NCBI RefSeq assembly: GCF_000524195.1
Contig: NW_020170417.1
Location: 62,001 to 126,000, forward strand
Length of the DNA stretch: 64,000 nt
Reading direction: 5' to 3'
Source of the DNA: Echinococcus granulosus
Taxonomy: Eukaryota > Platyhelminthes > Cestoda > Cyclophyllidea > Taeniidae
Under the pieces are notes generated by a model, which saw only the letters and a list, made by a program, of their open reading frames with translations, was not told the origin of the DNA and ran no database searches. The translations under genes were made by a program, and so were the position numbers. How positions within the stretch are numbered: the stretch's first letter is position 1; each line of letters opens with the position of its first letter. Below are positions 1 to 13,133 of the stretch, in pieces.

Positions 1-1029
1 TAGACTACCAGTTGGACGTATTGCATACCCACTGTACACTTTTTAAACAAGGCAAGACGGAATGATGTTCAGAATAGTACATAGTTATAAACGAAGTATT
101 TGCAATGAATACAATCACAAATGTAAACTTTAAAAGGCAAAAAAAGGATAAAAGCGGTTCTTAAAGTGTACAAATACAAAAGTGTGGAGATAAGACGAAA
201 CGAGGTCGAGGACGGGATTGTCGCAATGTCACGAAGGCAAGATGAGGGAGATATGAGATTTGGACGCGGCTGATGGCTCCCGCGGCGCATGTGCATCTAA
301 GTCTATCTATGCTTGACTAATGGCCAACAACACCGCTGCTTCTACTAAGGCCACTACTGCTAAACTTGCGGCTGGGAGGTCATCGAGATGGCGTCTGCCG
401 CCACCAAGACGTGAGGGCGAAAGTACAGTGAAGGTGGAATGCGATGCCAGATGTAACCGGAGTAGAAATGCAGTTAATGATGGATTACCGAGTAACATCC
501 GGTAGCTTGGATGGATGATGAACGCGCTCATAAAACATGTGCATGTGTTTAAGGTAATTCATGTGAATGTCAAGGCACACTTTGGAAGATCTCGCAAAGA
601 CAAACAGGCGTATGGCTGTGTGTAATGACCGAGCACATTCTTTTTTAATAATCAAAGCAAAAAAACTACACATTCAAAAATTGACATAAAAGAAACAACT
701 TAATAAACTCGGTGGAGGGGAGAGATGGAGAGGGGGAACACATAATAATAGTAGGGAGGAAGGAGGGTGTTGACAATAATTGAAAAATTAAATGTATCTC
801 AAAAATATTGTTCAAAACATTCGAAGGGAAAACAAAATGCTAGCCTAGATTTAAAAGCAAGGAGAAAAATTCATCTCTCACAGCTGGCAGATCCATGAAT
901 CCGCCTGCTTGGTCGACAAATTGACGGCGAATAAAAGACGGTGATGCAAAATCCGCACACCTGGGTAAATCAAAATTCTGGTTTGGAAGTCGTCATACGA
1001 AGGATCCATCAAATAAATAATTGATCAAT
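1..1029. other. 3' flank of the TRIM-NHL gene, no gene seen
   Basis: Only short, low-quality open frames occur here, and none resembles a known domain. The stretch is AT-rich with purine-rich patches around 700-790. The part nearest 1029 probably holds the 3' untranslated region of the minus-strand TRIM-NHL gene. I found no RNA gene. Confidence 0.5.
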
Positions 1030-4000
1030 TTAGTTGACATAGAGTGTGCTCATGATGAGGACGTTGTTGGAGCTCCGCGCTAGCGTCACGATAAAACCCT
1101 CATTGGTGATCTTCAGGCAACAGGAACGGCTAACTTTGGTTTGCATGCAGACAAATTCACTGATTAAGTCGCCCTTTCCAGTGAATACCGCAATATGAAA
1201 CCTGTTGCCATGAGAATCGCCGACAAGAACGTCGCCTTGACCACTTACATCGATTCCGTTAGGGAAGTCGGTAATAGATTCACCACCAATGGTTCGGAGG
1301 TATTGCCCGTCCTCTTGTATTACGACGACACAATGAGCCTGCATAGAAAGCCACGGTACAATTATATCTATTCTCAGTTATGGAGATAAGCTTTCGCAGA
1401 AAAGGAAAATGTCTCCAATAGCCCGACCATCTTCCCTTCGCCTCCCATTCACCCCGTCATCATGACCACCCCATTACACACTCTAGGGTTCAAATGTCCA
1501 ATGAATGCTACAAATATCTGATACTTTCTGAACACACCCAACATCAAGAAAGGTAATCCACCAGACAGCTGCAATCAATAACGGCCACACACACAAACAA
1601 ACCAGTTAGGCACGTGTTAATAGAAGGATACGACGATCGCTTCGACACAACGGCACATCACGCATGTTACCTGTCGCGTACTGAGCTTACAGCAGTGAGG
1701 GAAGGCAGCCAACTAAGCACCACGGTGTTTAGTATCTGAAGTGTAATCATCACATCACAGAGCGTGTTGGTTTCACTGCGCAAGACCGCTCACATAAGTG
1801 ATACAAAGGACCAACTTATACCAACGTCGAACAGAACATATTACTTCTGCGATTCAAGTAATGTCAGATATCGCGAATGACTAAGCAGGCCAGGAGAAAC
1901 ATTTTCAAAAAAGAGAATAAAGAATTTCTCCGAGGCGACATACCTTGAAATCACAGATAAAGTACTCGCGACCACGAATAGCGATATCCGAGGGTTCCTT
2001 CATGAAAGTGCTGCAGTCCAGCCAATGAATTAGATCACCCTCCTCTGACACAACGAAGACTCCAGGAGTAACACTGTCCACAGCAACAATTTGACCTGAA
2101 GAGCGCCAGCATTAATGCCAACAACATTAAACCTACCCTGTTGATTGATGGCCAAACCGGCCACAATATCAATGAACTTTATCTGTATTCTGCGAACAAA
2201 GTGTCCGCTGCGGCTAAAAAGCTGCATTCGTGATCGCTCGTTGCCCCTGTCGCACACGACGTAGCGTTGGCTTTGTCGAATTATGGCTACTTTTCGAGGG
2301 AACCACAACAGTCCGTCCACTTTGCCAGAAACTCCAAAGTAGGAAAGGTATTCACCGCTTTTGGAAAATATCTACACAGATAAGCTAGTAACGACCACAA
2401 AGAAAGGCACTAACTTGTATGCGATGATTGTAGGTGTCAGCAACAACAATCTCCTCATCAAATCCAAGACAAAAACCATGAGGTGAGTTAAAACGCCCTA
2501 GTTCATTTCCCATAGTTCCAAACTTCACCAGCAACGCCATATTGTTGCACCTGGCGGAGCGCAGTCTCGAGTATTCGTAGAGGGAGAGATTGTAGTTGTT
2601 GGGCAGACTTGGTCTCGACAGAACACTTGGTAAGTCGAGGTCCAGACCGCTGCGGAGACCCAGTTGGAGTGAAGAACGAAGGCTTAGATTGTTTGCATTC
2701 AATCCTCCATGATTAATGTGCAGACCATTGATGGAAGATGTTGCCGGTTTATATCCCGTAGAAACGGTTCCAAATGTACCTGGATCACCCCATGGCGAAA
2801 TGCTAGTTGTAGCATTATCCATTTGCTCCTGATGGCTGGGTATAAGTGAAAGACTTCCGTTCATTGAACTTCTGATAGAATCAATGGCATTGTCATTGTT
2901 TAGGGGTAGCGACAAATTTTGCGTCACAAATGCGTCATCATGGGATATACTTCGGTTAACGTTTAGGTTGCTTAACGCGTTCGCAATATCACTTATTGGG
3001 TAAGCGCTAAGAGACATCGACCGATCGGGAGGGAAGGCGAGAACAAGGGCATTATCCTGACTAGATGGAAGATCAAAAGTACCAAAGTTAGTGCGAATGA
3101 AGTTCCGTACATTCTCGTGGGCTTTGGAAAAGATTATCCTCGAGGGCATATCAGAGTGGAATTCGACAGATCTGAGATACTCCAAGCATCCCATTACAAC
3201 CTTGACTAGTTTTCCGATTTGTAAATCCGAACACTTGGGAAGGTAGCTGGAACAAAACTCGTTGGCAAATTCGATATGATCTATCACCTTCCGTATCTGC
3301 TCGATTTGGCCCATGAGTCTCATTTCAATATCACTGTGAATCTCTCGATTCTTTTGCAAAAACTCCTCCTAGGGAACAGTTGAGAGACTAGACATTGTTA
3401 CCTTAACGGAAGCAATGGCACTCATCCACACGTCCACCATCTCCTCAATTTGACTTTTATTAGTATCCTGAGAAAGTGTTAAGTCAGACAGCACTGATTG
3501 CAATGTATCGGACACCCCTCGCAAAACATCCCGATTTCGAAGGCACCCTCTCATGGCTTCCGCAACAATCGAATTAACATGCTTGGACATCGAACTTAAG
3601 GCAACCGTAACGTGCCCACTATGGTTTATTTCGGAGCAAGTATTGCAAATTGGGACCTAAGCGTTTAAAAGGAAGGCGCTTTCTTACCCGACAAGACATG
3701 CAAAATAGGCGATAAGTATCATGAGGATGATAAGCACAGTCTGAGGAACTGCCATTTTGTGTAGTATTATTCACACGACTCAATGACTTTTTGTCATCTT
3801 CGGTCAGATCCAATACCTCGTGTGATGAAAATAATTTCATGACCTACAGCATCGTCAAGGGTATGCGAAAATACCTTGTGGGTCTCGCGGCATCTGGAAC
3901 ACAAGGTTCCATCACACTGGATGCAGCGATACTGAGCTTCTTTGCCTTCAGTGCACACGGAGCATGTCACAACGTCAAAATACTCATCAGCCGGTTCGGA

Positions 4001-4294
4001 TTGATCGACAAGAGAAAGGTCGTAGGGCGGTAACGTCTTGACTCCACCGGAAATTCTGTCACATCTGGGACATTTAATAAATTCCGTTAGTCCCTCGCAT
4101 TTTTGCTGTGGAAAAAGGCAGCTTCGATCGAATACGTGCAGGCAATTAAGAATTATAGGATCTGTGAATCTATTATTACATATTGAACACTGATTCCAAA
4201 GAGACTGCGACCCTTCTAGTTCTTCGTCTTTTAAAATTTCATCTGAAAGCAGCGAAGTGTTAATCTTATCATCGTCAGACGCAGCACTTGACAT
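1030..4294 (-). CDS. TRIM-NHL protein (RING, two B-boxes, coiled coil, NHL propeller), Mei-P26/Brat-like
   Basis: Seven exons on the minus strand: 4294-3848, 3816-3688, 3656-3402, 3368-2415, 2371-2137, 2095-1944 and 1338-1030. They join in frame to 826 residues. A C3HC4 RING lies near residues 35-77 (CSIC, CLH, DRSC, KCPRC). B-box 1 begins near 110 (CSVC, CIQC, CSRC). B-box 2 begins near 176 and is completed only by removing a 31-nt intron ([14 protein letters not shown], then ICNTC, INHSGH). A coiled-coil stretch follows, then a serine/asparagine-rich linker and NHL repeats from about 560 ([41 protein letters not shown]). RING plus two B-boxes and NHL without a filamin repeat is the Mei-P26 arrangement, while TRIM2/3/71 carry filamin. 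Such proteins ubiquitinate targets and repress mRNAs in germline and stem cells. The chosen start gives residue 1 just before the RING; an upstream in-frame extension is hydrophobic and looks accidental. The family is sure; the exact ortholog is not. Confidence 0.9.
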
Positions 4295-7200
4295 GACTAC
4301 AGTAGCACGATAAACACAATGTGACAATCGTAAAAAAACAAAGCCGGCGGGAACTAGACAGAATGAGATCCATTTAAAGAGAAAGAGAAAATATCCATTG
4401 CACAAGATCAGCAAAATCAAGCCTAACAAATACGATAAAAGCATACGGACGCTTGAAAAATCAAGCCAATAGGGATGAAAATAGGTACATTTTTGTCCTC
4501 TAGCGAAAATTGGGGCCGGGTGATTGCACAAAAATGGCATTAATAGTAACCGAAAAATTTCCTGGAACAAAATGCCTCGGTCAGCACATTTGCCAGTTTT
4601 AGATCTTAACAAATTATATTATAAGAATCTGCAAATGGGGCCCAAAAATTCGGACTCAAACACAAATCAAAAGAAAACTCTATCTCGCATTCCACTTAAG
4701 GCAGATTTTTCCGAAGGCACTGACTCCATTTATTTTGACAACTCGAAGAGAACCGTGGTATTTTGAATCCTTCGGGAGGACCATGCGGTTGTTGAGATTG
4801 TCAATAATCCATGCTGCCTAGCGTTAATACAATTTGCGGTGAATTAAGCGCCAGTGCGTTTTTACGCAATGTTTAGCAGACTATCAAAGCATTTCAATTA
4901 AATAAAAGTTGTGCAAGAAAAAGCAGCACATCACACTAAGATGGGTTTTGACTTCATCTTTAATGGCGACCCATGCATTAGCGCTGACACGTGGGCAGTA
5001 AGCTATTCCACACAGTCTAAATAAGCCACGCCGGCACGACTGAAGTTTCATTATTTACGCAGAAGGGAACTGGGTAGCTATAAAAATTATTGACAGGAAA
5101 GGCCTTAGGAAAAATATAACCTGCAATGTCAGGAACGTATCTGTAATTAATTGTGTTCAAGTCAAATATCGGATCACCGCATTCCTATTCCGCGTCAAAA
5201 TCCGGTGCTTTGTCGGAGATTTAAAAGTAACATAAGTAGACAACGGTTGTCACTAGTCCAGAAGAAATGCGGAAATATCTACTTTAGAGATATCGGCCTA
5301 CCCCAACACTTTTGCCCCAATTGTGGGTCGCGTTGAGAGACGAGACCAATTGGTTATGAACTGTTTAAAGCCGATAAGTTCTCTACAGCAAGTGCATTTT
5401 AATGTCAATCGCTATCTGTAGGAACTTTAGCAGGACCATTTATTGAAATGTGTAATCGGGGCTGGATTAATATGGGTATTACTCCGCGTCCAATCCTTCC
5501 TATTACTTCTTCCTTACTTCAGCCCTGCCCAGTCATCTATCTTCATTCAGCGCAGCTGTTTGATGTGAAGGGGGAATCTTCCCTGGGCTTAGTTAGCATC
5601 ATCATATAACCTTGTATACAATCCTACAATCAGCTTTATTTAGAATTCTTCAAAAATGCTGTTCTTCCTTTGGTAATAGCCTTTTTACAGAATGTGTGAT
5701 CGAGTTAGATTCTGTAATACAAATCAACTTAACCCTTTCATTGAAAGCCTTTGTAAGTTAATTTATTTGCTGTAATTGTCCCTAAATATAATTCCAGAAT
5801 TCGGTAATCAGTTGTGGAAATTATAATTGTTTTCTTTTTGTCAGCCTCCCGTTCCGCTCTTGGTGACGTAGAGCACAATGTCAAACCATTACGAAAGAAT
5901 GTTTGTACAGCATACAAAGTACTCAGAAGGTGCAGACACGATGGGAAAACAAAGCGGCAAAGGAAAAACACGACCTGCACACTAAGGAATCCGGCTAAAC
6001 TAAATACCGAACTACTAGAGCTACCGTAGCGTTATGATGGCTTTCTAACTGAGTTTCCGCTACTTGGGAAATTAAATCTTCGCCGGTTGCACTTCCGCCC
6101 TACATTGTGGTATTTAAGTCAATCTAATAATCTCTTAGGCTCTTTTGCCTTTTAATACTATGCATTTTAATTAATAATAACCCTCTTTAGGGTAAGAGCG
6201 CTACGTAAGTAGCGCCAAAAGGAGAAGAGCCTAATTCTCATGGCTATATGCAGAACCTTGGTCTGACAAATGAAGGACATTTGCCGTGGGTGGGTAAATC
6301 TGTGTTTAATCCGTCTACCTTCTAGGCATATCATAGTCTTGCTTTCTGCAAGAAAGCTATCATCAACTGAGGAGACCATTATTAAGTCATTTGTTTTGCC
6401 TATATGATAGTGTTAACTAAGTAAGCAAGTGATGCCTTTTAAAGTCACTACTAGCTGAATGGGACCCAGATAAATGTCCAGGCAACGACAAAATTAGAGC
6501 AAAACTGAAAGGATAATAAAAATTTATCAATTTGCAAAATAAACCCAATTAAGGCGAATTTTCCCACTTATCTAAGTAGTATACGAGACACCCTTGTTGA
6601 AGAGTATCTTTTAACGTTAAGCAGTATATTCCCATTGCATTTGCACTTCGCCAATGCAGATTGCAAGAAAAGAAACTATGGACACAGTAGAACTAGTAGG
6701 ATGCAACAGTGCCGACAGGGCTATATATCTTCTCACACGCAAAAGAGTTTAGTGACTGGCGTTCTTTCTTCTAGGGTTGTTTAAATCTGACAATATTGAG
6801 AGGACCGTTACAGACGGCTGGCCAAGAAGAGCGCCAAGAGATGATGCTCAACTGATAATAGGAATTACGCGACAACTTTTGTCTTTTGTTTGATTGTGTA
6901 CCTATTTATGCAGGCACTTCATTTTTCGCATGGTCTTCTGGGGAGGCTAATGGACCTTCATATTGTTACTCGCGCCAAAAGTTGAACTGAGTAATAAATA
7001 GTAAAAAGCCAAAACTAAGGCGTAAACAAGACATAGGCTAGTACTCTAAATGAACTGGAATAAAAGATGCCCAGAATAGTTAATGTGCAAGACATGTGCT
7101 TGATCTAAGCGCAAAAATTATAGCATGCCCTTATGGGAAAATGTGTATTTACTATGGAAATTGGTAGTTTTGCACATCATCCAAGATTATCTTTGGGTAA

Positions 7201-7766
7201 AAGTGGCACCACAAAAATTTAATTTTACGCAATAGGAAGGAGAATTGCAATTTGTATTCATATAAGCCTTATTTTTTCCAATTTATAACCAAAAAAATAA
7301 ATCTAAAAAGCATTTTGCATTAAAATAAATTTTTAACTTTGTAAGCTTGTTTGTTTTGGATTTTTTAGTTTGCATACGCAGTAATTTGCACAAAGCCTCT
7401 CAGGCTGCCACGATGTTTTAATTACTAGGAGGAGGTCCGGTTGAGTTGGTTTCGTTTGCCATATTGGATTTCGTCCAGCCTTTGGGTACCAATCTTTGTA
7501 ATTGTCTGCGTTTATGCGCTTGTTAACAATAAAAGCATTGTTACTAGAACTATTTCTGTGAATAGTGGGGTGGCGTTACATATGCCTTCTTCATTTTGCA
7601 CTGTTTGTATTCCATAACTAAGATCGCATTCGGGTAGACAGCCGACGTGCAGTTTATGGGCGTAGTATTCTTAGTTTATTTCGCTGCTTTACTTTGTCAG
7701 CATTTTTTCGAAAAAGGTTCGTCTTTTTCCTTCTTCGCACAGGTATACTTGTGAACGGCTATCCCT
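4295..7766. other. Divergent intergenic region between TRIM-NHL and BET genes
   Basis: The two flanking genes point away from each other, so this 3.5 kb must hold both promoters and 5' untranslated regions. Open frames inside are short, lysine- or cysteine-rich and overlap in several frames, which is typical of noncoding AT-rich DNA. I could not pick a TATA box or transcription start with any confidence. Confidence 0.5.
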
Positions 7767-10700
7767 ATGGACGCCACCGGCGTTAAGTCACGTGTAGCAA
7801 AGGTGAACACTAATCAACTGGAATTTATCAAAAGGAATGTGATAGCCGTAATTGCAAAGGATAAACTAGCATGGCCCTTTCTAAAACCGGTAGACCACCA
7901 CAAACTGAATCTTCCGGTACGGTATCCTCTCAAATGGTATTCCTTTAGGACTATCCGAAGATAATCAAACATCCGATGGACCTTGGGACCATCAAACAAC
8001 GGTTAAATTTGAAGTTTTATCGGCACGGGGCGGAGTGCTTACGCGATCTCTTTACGATGTTCCGCAATTGCTATATCTTTAATAAGCCTGGCGATGACGT
8101 TGTTGCTATGGCCATGAAGCTGGAGCGAGTCGCTCGTGAGAAGCTTCAGAATTTGCCCTATCCAGAAGTCGAGTTAATTTCACAGAAGTTGAGTACCAGT
8201 CACACTGCGCCAACGTCGAACCTCTCTACCGATTCTAACTTTTCTATGTCAATCTTGAATAACACAGAAGAATTGAATGGTTCCTCTCTGGTCCCACCTA
8301 CCACTCCTTCGGGCGTTGCGCTGCAACAGCATCAAGGCCCACTTACTTCCAGTGTAAATAAAAAAGCCCTCAAACGCAAACCTGATTCCCTCGATGATAT
8401 TCCCTCGACCCCCCACTCCATGGATGAATCTCGGGAGCGAAGGGTGTCTAAAAAGCCTAAGATGGAGGAGCGTGTCATCGGTAAAAGAGTGAGATTGAGC
8501 GAATCATTGAAGCAGTGCAGTAACCTTTTGAAGGATCTTTGTGCCGCTAGGTACAGGGTAGGTCTTTTGCCCTTTCGTTATGCATATTTTTCCTTTTCAG
8601 CAGTACAATCAACTGTTTCTGAAGCCGGTTGATGTAGAGAGACTGGGTCTTCATGACTACCATGATATTATAACTCATCCCATGGATCTTAGTACCATTC
8701 GTACCAAACTGGATAGTGGTGTATATCAGAACAAAAATGAGTTCGCAGCGGACATGAGATTAATGTTTGATAACTGTTACAAATATAATGGGGAGAAAAG
8801 TGACGTTTCAGATTTGGGCAGAGCCCTGCAAGGTATTTTTGAGGAAAATTTCGCGAAGATCCTGGATGATGACGTGGATGGTGTTCACACTGTAGATCCG
8901 CGGTCGTGTGAAGCTATGATTCAAGCCGTTATAAAGGATCATCAGCGCATTGTGGCTCAGTACAACAAATTCGGTGAAGAACTCCAAAAATTAAGCTCAA
9001 ACCTTACTACAATTTTGACCGTATTAAATCATCCAGCTGATCAGGCAGGCGTAAAAATGCTCAAAAAAGGTGGGTTTTCACTTAATATTTGAGCAATATT
9101 TTAGGGCAATTTGCTGTACATAATTTCAGTGCATTATCGAGCTTCGATGATCATGTCGGCAGGTATGCCGAGTTTTGTGTGCTTACATGTGTTTTTAGGA
9201 AAGCCAAAACCACTCAAAAGACGAAAAGAAAGTCCCAAAGTACGTCATTTTGTAAACACTCATTGCCTTTTAAGATCCGTCCACTTACCAGAATGCGGTG
9301 TCGGCACAAGCTGCTAGTACGGTTCCTGGAATGCCGAACGCCATGCCAGTTGCGCCCTATGGAGTTGACGAGGGTTTCGTCTCGGACGCTAATGTTCGCC
9401 CTATGACATATGATGAAAAACGACAACTGAGTCTTGATATCAACAAGCTACCCGGCGAAAAGTTAGGTCGTGTTGTACAGATTATTCAGCAACGCGAACC
9501 GTCTCATCGTGACTGCAACCCAGATGAAATTGAAATTGACTTTGAAACACTGCAGGCTTCGACTCTTAGGGAACTGGAGCGTTACGTCAAGTCCGTTTTG
9601 CAGAAAGCAAAGTCCGCTTCTCGGAAGTATGCTAAGAAGGCTAGTTCTGGTGCACCATCGGCTAAATCCCGTGAAGAGTCGATGAAAAAGAAGGAGGAGG
9701 AGTTGGAGGGCCGCCTTCGAGATATAGGGGGTATGGACATGAATCCTGGCGGTGCGTACTATGCTGCTCAGACGGGAAGGAAGAATCGTAATTTGTGTTT
9801 TCCCGATTTAATGTAGTATTTATCCTTGTAGAGACGTCAAACCGCTTGAGTGCGTCGTCGAGTTCGAGTGACTCTGAGTCATCTTCTGAGTCAAGTGGCA
9901 GTGAATCATCCGATTCCAAGGCGGACAGTGAGTCTACGTAGATAATCAGTCCGCTGTGCAACCTAAGCATTAATTTTCCCCGTGTACGTGCCTCTAGTTT
10001 CTTCGCTTAGAGCACTCTTATTCACTGAATCGGCATTTCAGCTGATTTCTACGATTTGTGAATGGGTTTATGTCCGTAAAGGGCAATCCGTGTCGACTGT
10101 CGATGTATTATGTCTTGTCATTTTCCCGGCCATGGCCTCATGTAACTATTGTATAATACCGTGTTCCTCTTTACCCTTTTTAAATAGCCTATTTACCCTT
10201 ACTCGCTATATCACCCCAAGTTTTGGGGGCATTGTATAAATTTGACAAATGCATTTTGTACAGATTGAACACGTAATTAATTCAGACTGCCTTTTTTTTT
10301 CTTTGGGTGTGCAACAGTTGTGTAATTGTTAACTATTACTACTTCTAGGCGATGATGGTCAGGCCTCCCGCCAGCATCATAATGGGGGTGGCGGTGGCCA
10401 CTCAAGCACTGTCAAACCGCTAGTCCATGCATCAGCAGCGTCCATGTGCTATTCGAGTGTTGGTGGGTCACATTTCAGCTCGCAGCAAGAGTCACAGACA
10501 ACTCGGTCCTCTGCCGCGGCGCCCTCAGGCGTCGTCGGCCTCGCCTCCGGTGCTTCACCTCCTCACGCTCCCTCCAAACATGTTAGTCCCGACTCTGCCT
10601 CAACTCTTCGCTCCGGACCACCGCCCACCCAGCAGCAGCAACAGCCAGCTCAGCAGCCACAGAATGACGACTCTTCCGACTCTGACTACGAAGGAATCAG

Positions 10701-11950
10701 TCAACTGCCACACCCTGCTTGGGCCTGCGATAGGAAACAAACGGGACTGGAGCAGAGTCCAAAACCCAAGCATCCAATTACTGACACTGTTGTTACAGCC
10801 TCTTCCGCAGACAAGACTGCCGCCTTGCCGTCATCCGCTTCACAGTTGGGATTGCCAGCTGCAGCAAGCTCCGCTTCTCTGGTAGACTCCACAGAAAGCA
10901 AAGGCGGTGGGATCCAACGTAAGTTCCTCGATGAGAACACCGCGGCTCTGCAAATTGTTCGTGAGGCGAAGCGGCAGTCTCAGTGGACTTCAAAAATGGC
11001 AGAGGAACGGGCTGCGAGGGAGCGTGAGGAGGCGCTGCAACGGCAGCGAGAGCAGAATCAGGCCAAGGAAAACGAACGTCGTAAAGAGTCAGAGGCTAGA
11101 CGGGTTGAAGATGAAAAGCGGCGCATTCTTGAACTTCGGAAGCGGGATGATAGGCTCAAACGAGCGGTTAGTTTCAATTTACTTGCTTTATCCGGTAGGG
11201 AGAGAAGTATTCGAAACGGTTGTAGTTAACCTGGGCCCGCTCAATCACTCCCCTTACGGAATGCTTGGTGGTGGTGGTCACTTTTGGCAAGTTCAGTTCT
11301 AACTCAGAAGCAAGATGGATCTTGTTGTGGCTGGTGGACGACTGCAGATCTTGTCGATAGACTGATGTTTTAGTCAGTGTGCTTCTGGGATTCAATGGCC
11401 ACTTTGACTGAGGTGTTTCCGAAAGCATCACAACAGGGACTTGCACCCACTTACATTATGGCGAGGCGAGCAGTGGGTACGCATAAAGTAAGATTATAGG
11501 CTCTGAGGTATTCCAAGTTGGGGGTGGGGCTGCGCGTGTGCGTCTGCTGGATTGGTCGTGTAAACCTTCCGGCCCTCGGCTCATTCACCTCAGTTTGAAC
11601 AAGGAAATGGATTTGGAAAATGCAGATTGAGGGAGCTGGTCCCTTACCGTAGTAGTTTTGACACCAGTCTGGTTCGAGAAAGATCGTTGCGGGTATGGGG
11701 CGATGCGCGTTCTAATGGCGGAGAACTGGTCGATTCGTTTGTTTTGGGAGTCGGTCTAACATTGTGTTCAACTGGGAGAGCACTGTTTGTGTGATAACAA
11801 AAGAATTTGCCCTTGATAATGTTTTCCGTGCCCTACTAGGAGATGCCTTCGATGCCTGAACCCATAAATCCTCACGAGCTGTTGACCGAATTCGAGTCTA
11901 CCATTGATCCAATCGCCATTGACACCAGCTTTGGTCTTCGTCAATATTAG
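7767..11950 (+). CDS. BRD4: BET-family double bromodomain protein (BRD2/3/4, fs(1)h type)
   Basis: Eight exons: 7767-7916, 7949-8557, 8601-9069, 9199-9239, 9292-9787, 9832-9927, 10349-11166 and 11840-11950, giving 929 residues. Bromodomain 1 (about 16-120) has the WPF shelf (AWPFLKPVD) and the acetyl-lysine asparagine in [11 protein letters not shown] basic motif A follows (KKALKRKPD). Bromodomain 2 (about 235-345) keeps its asparagine in CYKYNGEK, but the WPF shelf reads QLF. The NET domain (about 460-535) opens with [21 protein letters not shown] Ser/Glu/Asp-rich SEED tract is encoded by exon 6. The C-terminal half has proline- and glutamine-rich sequence, then a charged helix (about 800-890). 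The last exon is an acidic tail ending SFGLRQY, comparable in position to the P-TEFb-interacting tail of BRD4. BET proteins read acetylated histones and recruit P-TEFb to chromatin. The acceptor of exon 3 is a NAGNAG (cagcag), so one glutamine may be optional. The family is certain; the BRD4 symbol rests on the long C-terminus, since invertebrates often have a single BET gene. Confidence 0.95.
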
Positions 11951-13133
11951 CCTAGCTGCTTATCCACCCTTTTTCCTACACTGACGACAACAGCAGCGTA
12001 GTCCTTCTCCTCCCCTTCCCCTCGTTTTTTCACTGTGATACTTCTCCATTTGGATGTGATTCAGTATGTGAGATGTTTCTTATGTATTTGCGTGAGAGCG
12101 TAACACTAGTTTCACGCTCAACCGATTATTCGTCTGGAGCGTTTTGCCGTACTGAGTACCTGGTGCACCGGTTCGGCGTAAGTAGGTAATGTAGTGTGAG
12201 GTGCCGTGGCGTATCTGTAAATACATTTTTTGGATGAGGGGAAGAACTCTTTTCATCAGGCATGATTGAACTTGAATTGCCTATGGAATCGGTTTAGGGC
12301 GGGGCCCCAGTTGCGGCGCGCCTGCGGTGTGAGCTCCTGTTGTTTGAACTGGAGGGACGGTCTCAATTGGGGCGTCATTTGTCTACTTGTGAGGTGGGGG
12401 TTCGACGGTCCCCATGGGCTGTCTCGACTAGGGGTTTTGTCAGTGCTCTCGACCATTTCATTTTTACACGGGAAGTTGACGTTTAGCGTGTTTGAATCTA
12501 ATACATAACAAATGCTCGAGAGGTATTTAAATCGCAATGAAGCTTTTAATTTCAAGAGCATGACAGCAAATCCTACCGCGGCGGTGTCACAGGCGGTAGT
12601 GTCAGGTGTGTACTTTAGGGTAGCAGCTGATGCACATCATTAATCAAAGTGGCAGGCAGTAGCACTCGCGAGGTGGGCTCGCGGCAAACCGGAGCTTCCA
12701 ACTGTTTTAGTCCTAAAAGTGAATGCTACCACGGCAGCAGGCACAGCAATAAGTGACAAGCGCACATATGCTTGAGCTAGCACAGTCTAAACACCCTCAA
12801 ACAAGATGGCAGACGTTAGTGCGTGTGGATTTATAGGGGTAGTGTAGAGACCGATGAATGAGAGCATCCAATCTTAATTCGTGGGTGCTTTCTTCCAGCT
12901 GCGGTGAAGTATTGAAAGGGCTCATACTCCTCAAATGCAAACGGGATTCCTAGGCTCATCATTATCCTCATCACAAGTGAGGTGACCAGGATCGCCAAGG
13001 GACCACCTCGGAGGTCAACAATGATAATAAAACAGACATGATTGCTACTGGGCTGCGGAAGAAAAATTATCTGTTGCATTCACAGGCAGATTTAAGCAAT
13101 ACATCCATCCAAATGTACACAAAGCTTCAATCC
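11951..13133. other. Tail-to-tail spacer between BET and TMEM223 genes
   Basis: This stretch should carry the 3' untranslated regions of the BET gene (plus) and TMEM223 (minus). A minus-strand open frame around 12256-12561 has no recognisable domain. I see no RNA gene or repeat. Confidence 0.5.

Noticed and set aside
3794..4612. N-terminal extension of the TRIM-NHL protein with a membrane-like stretch
   Set aside because: The frame stays open upstream of the chosen ATG, but the added residues are AT-driven hydrophobic sequence without family similarity, while the RING follows soon after the chosen start.
10427..10885. Alternative-frame proline/serine-rich open frame in BET exon 7
   Set aside because: It overlaps the in-frame exon, which splices correctly on both sides; the other frame comes from low-complexity codons.
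12256..12561. Minus-strand open frame between BET and TMEM223
   Set aside because: Low similarity to anything, no splice partners, and it overlaps a plus-strand frame of similar length in probable 3' UTR.
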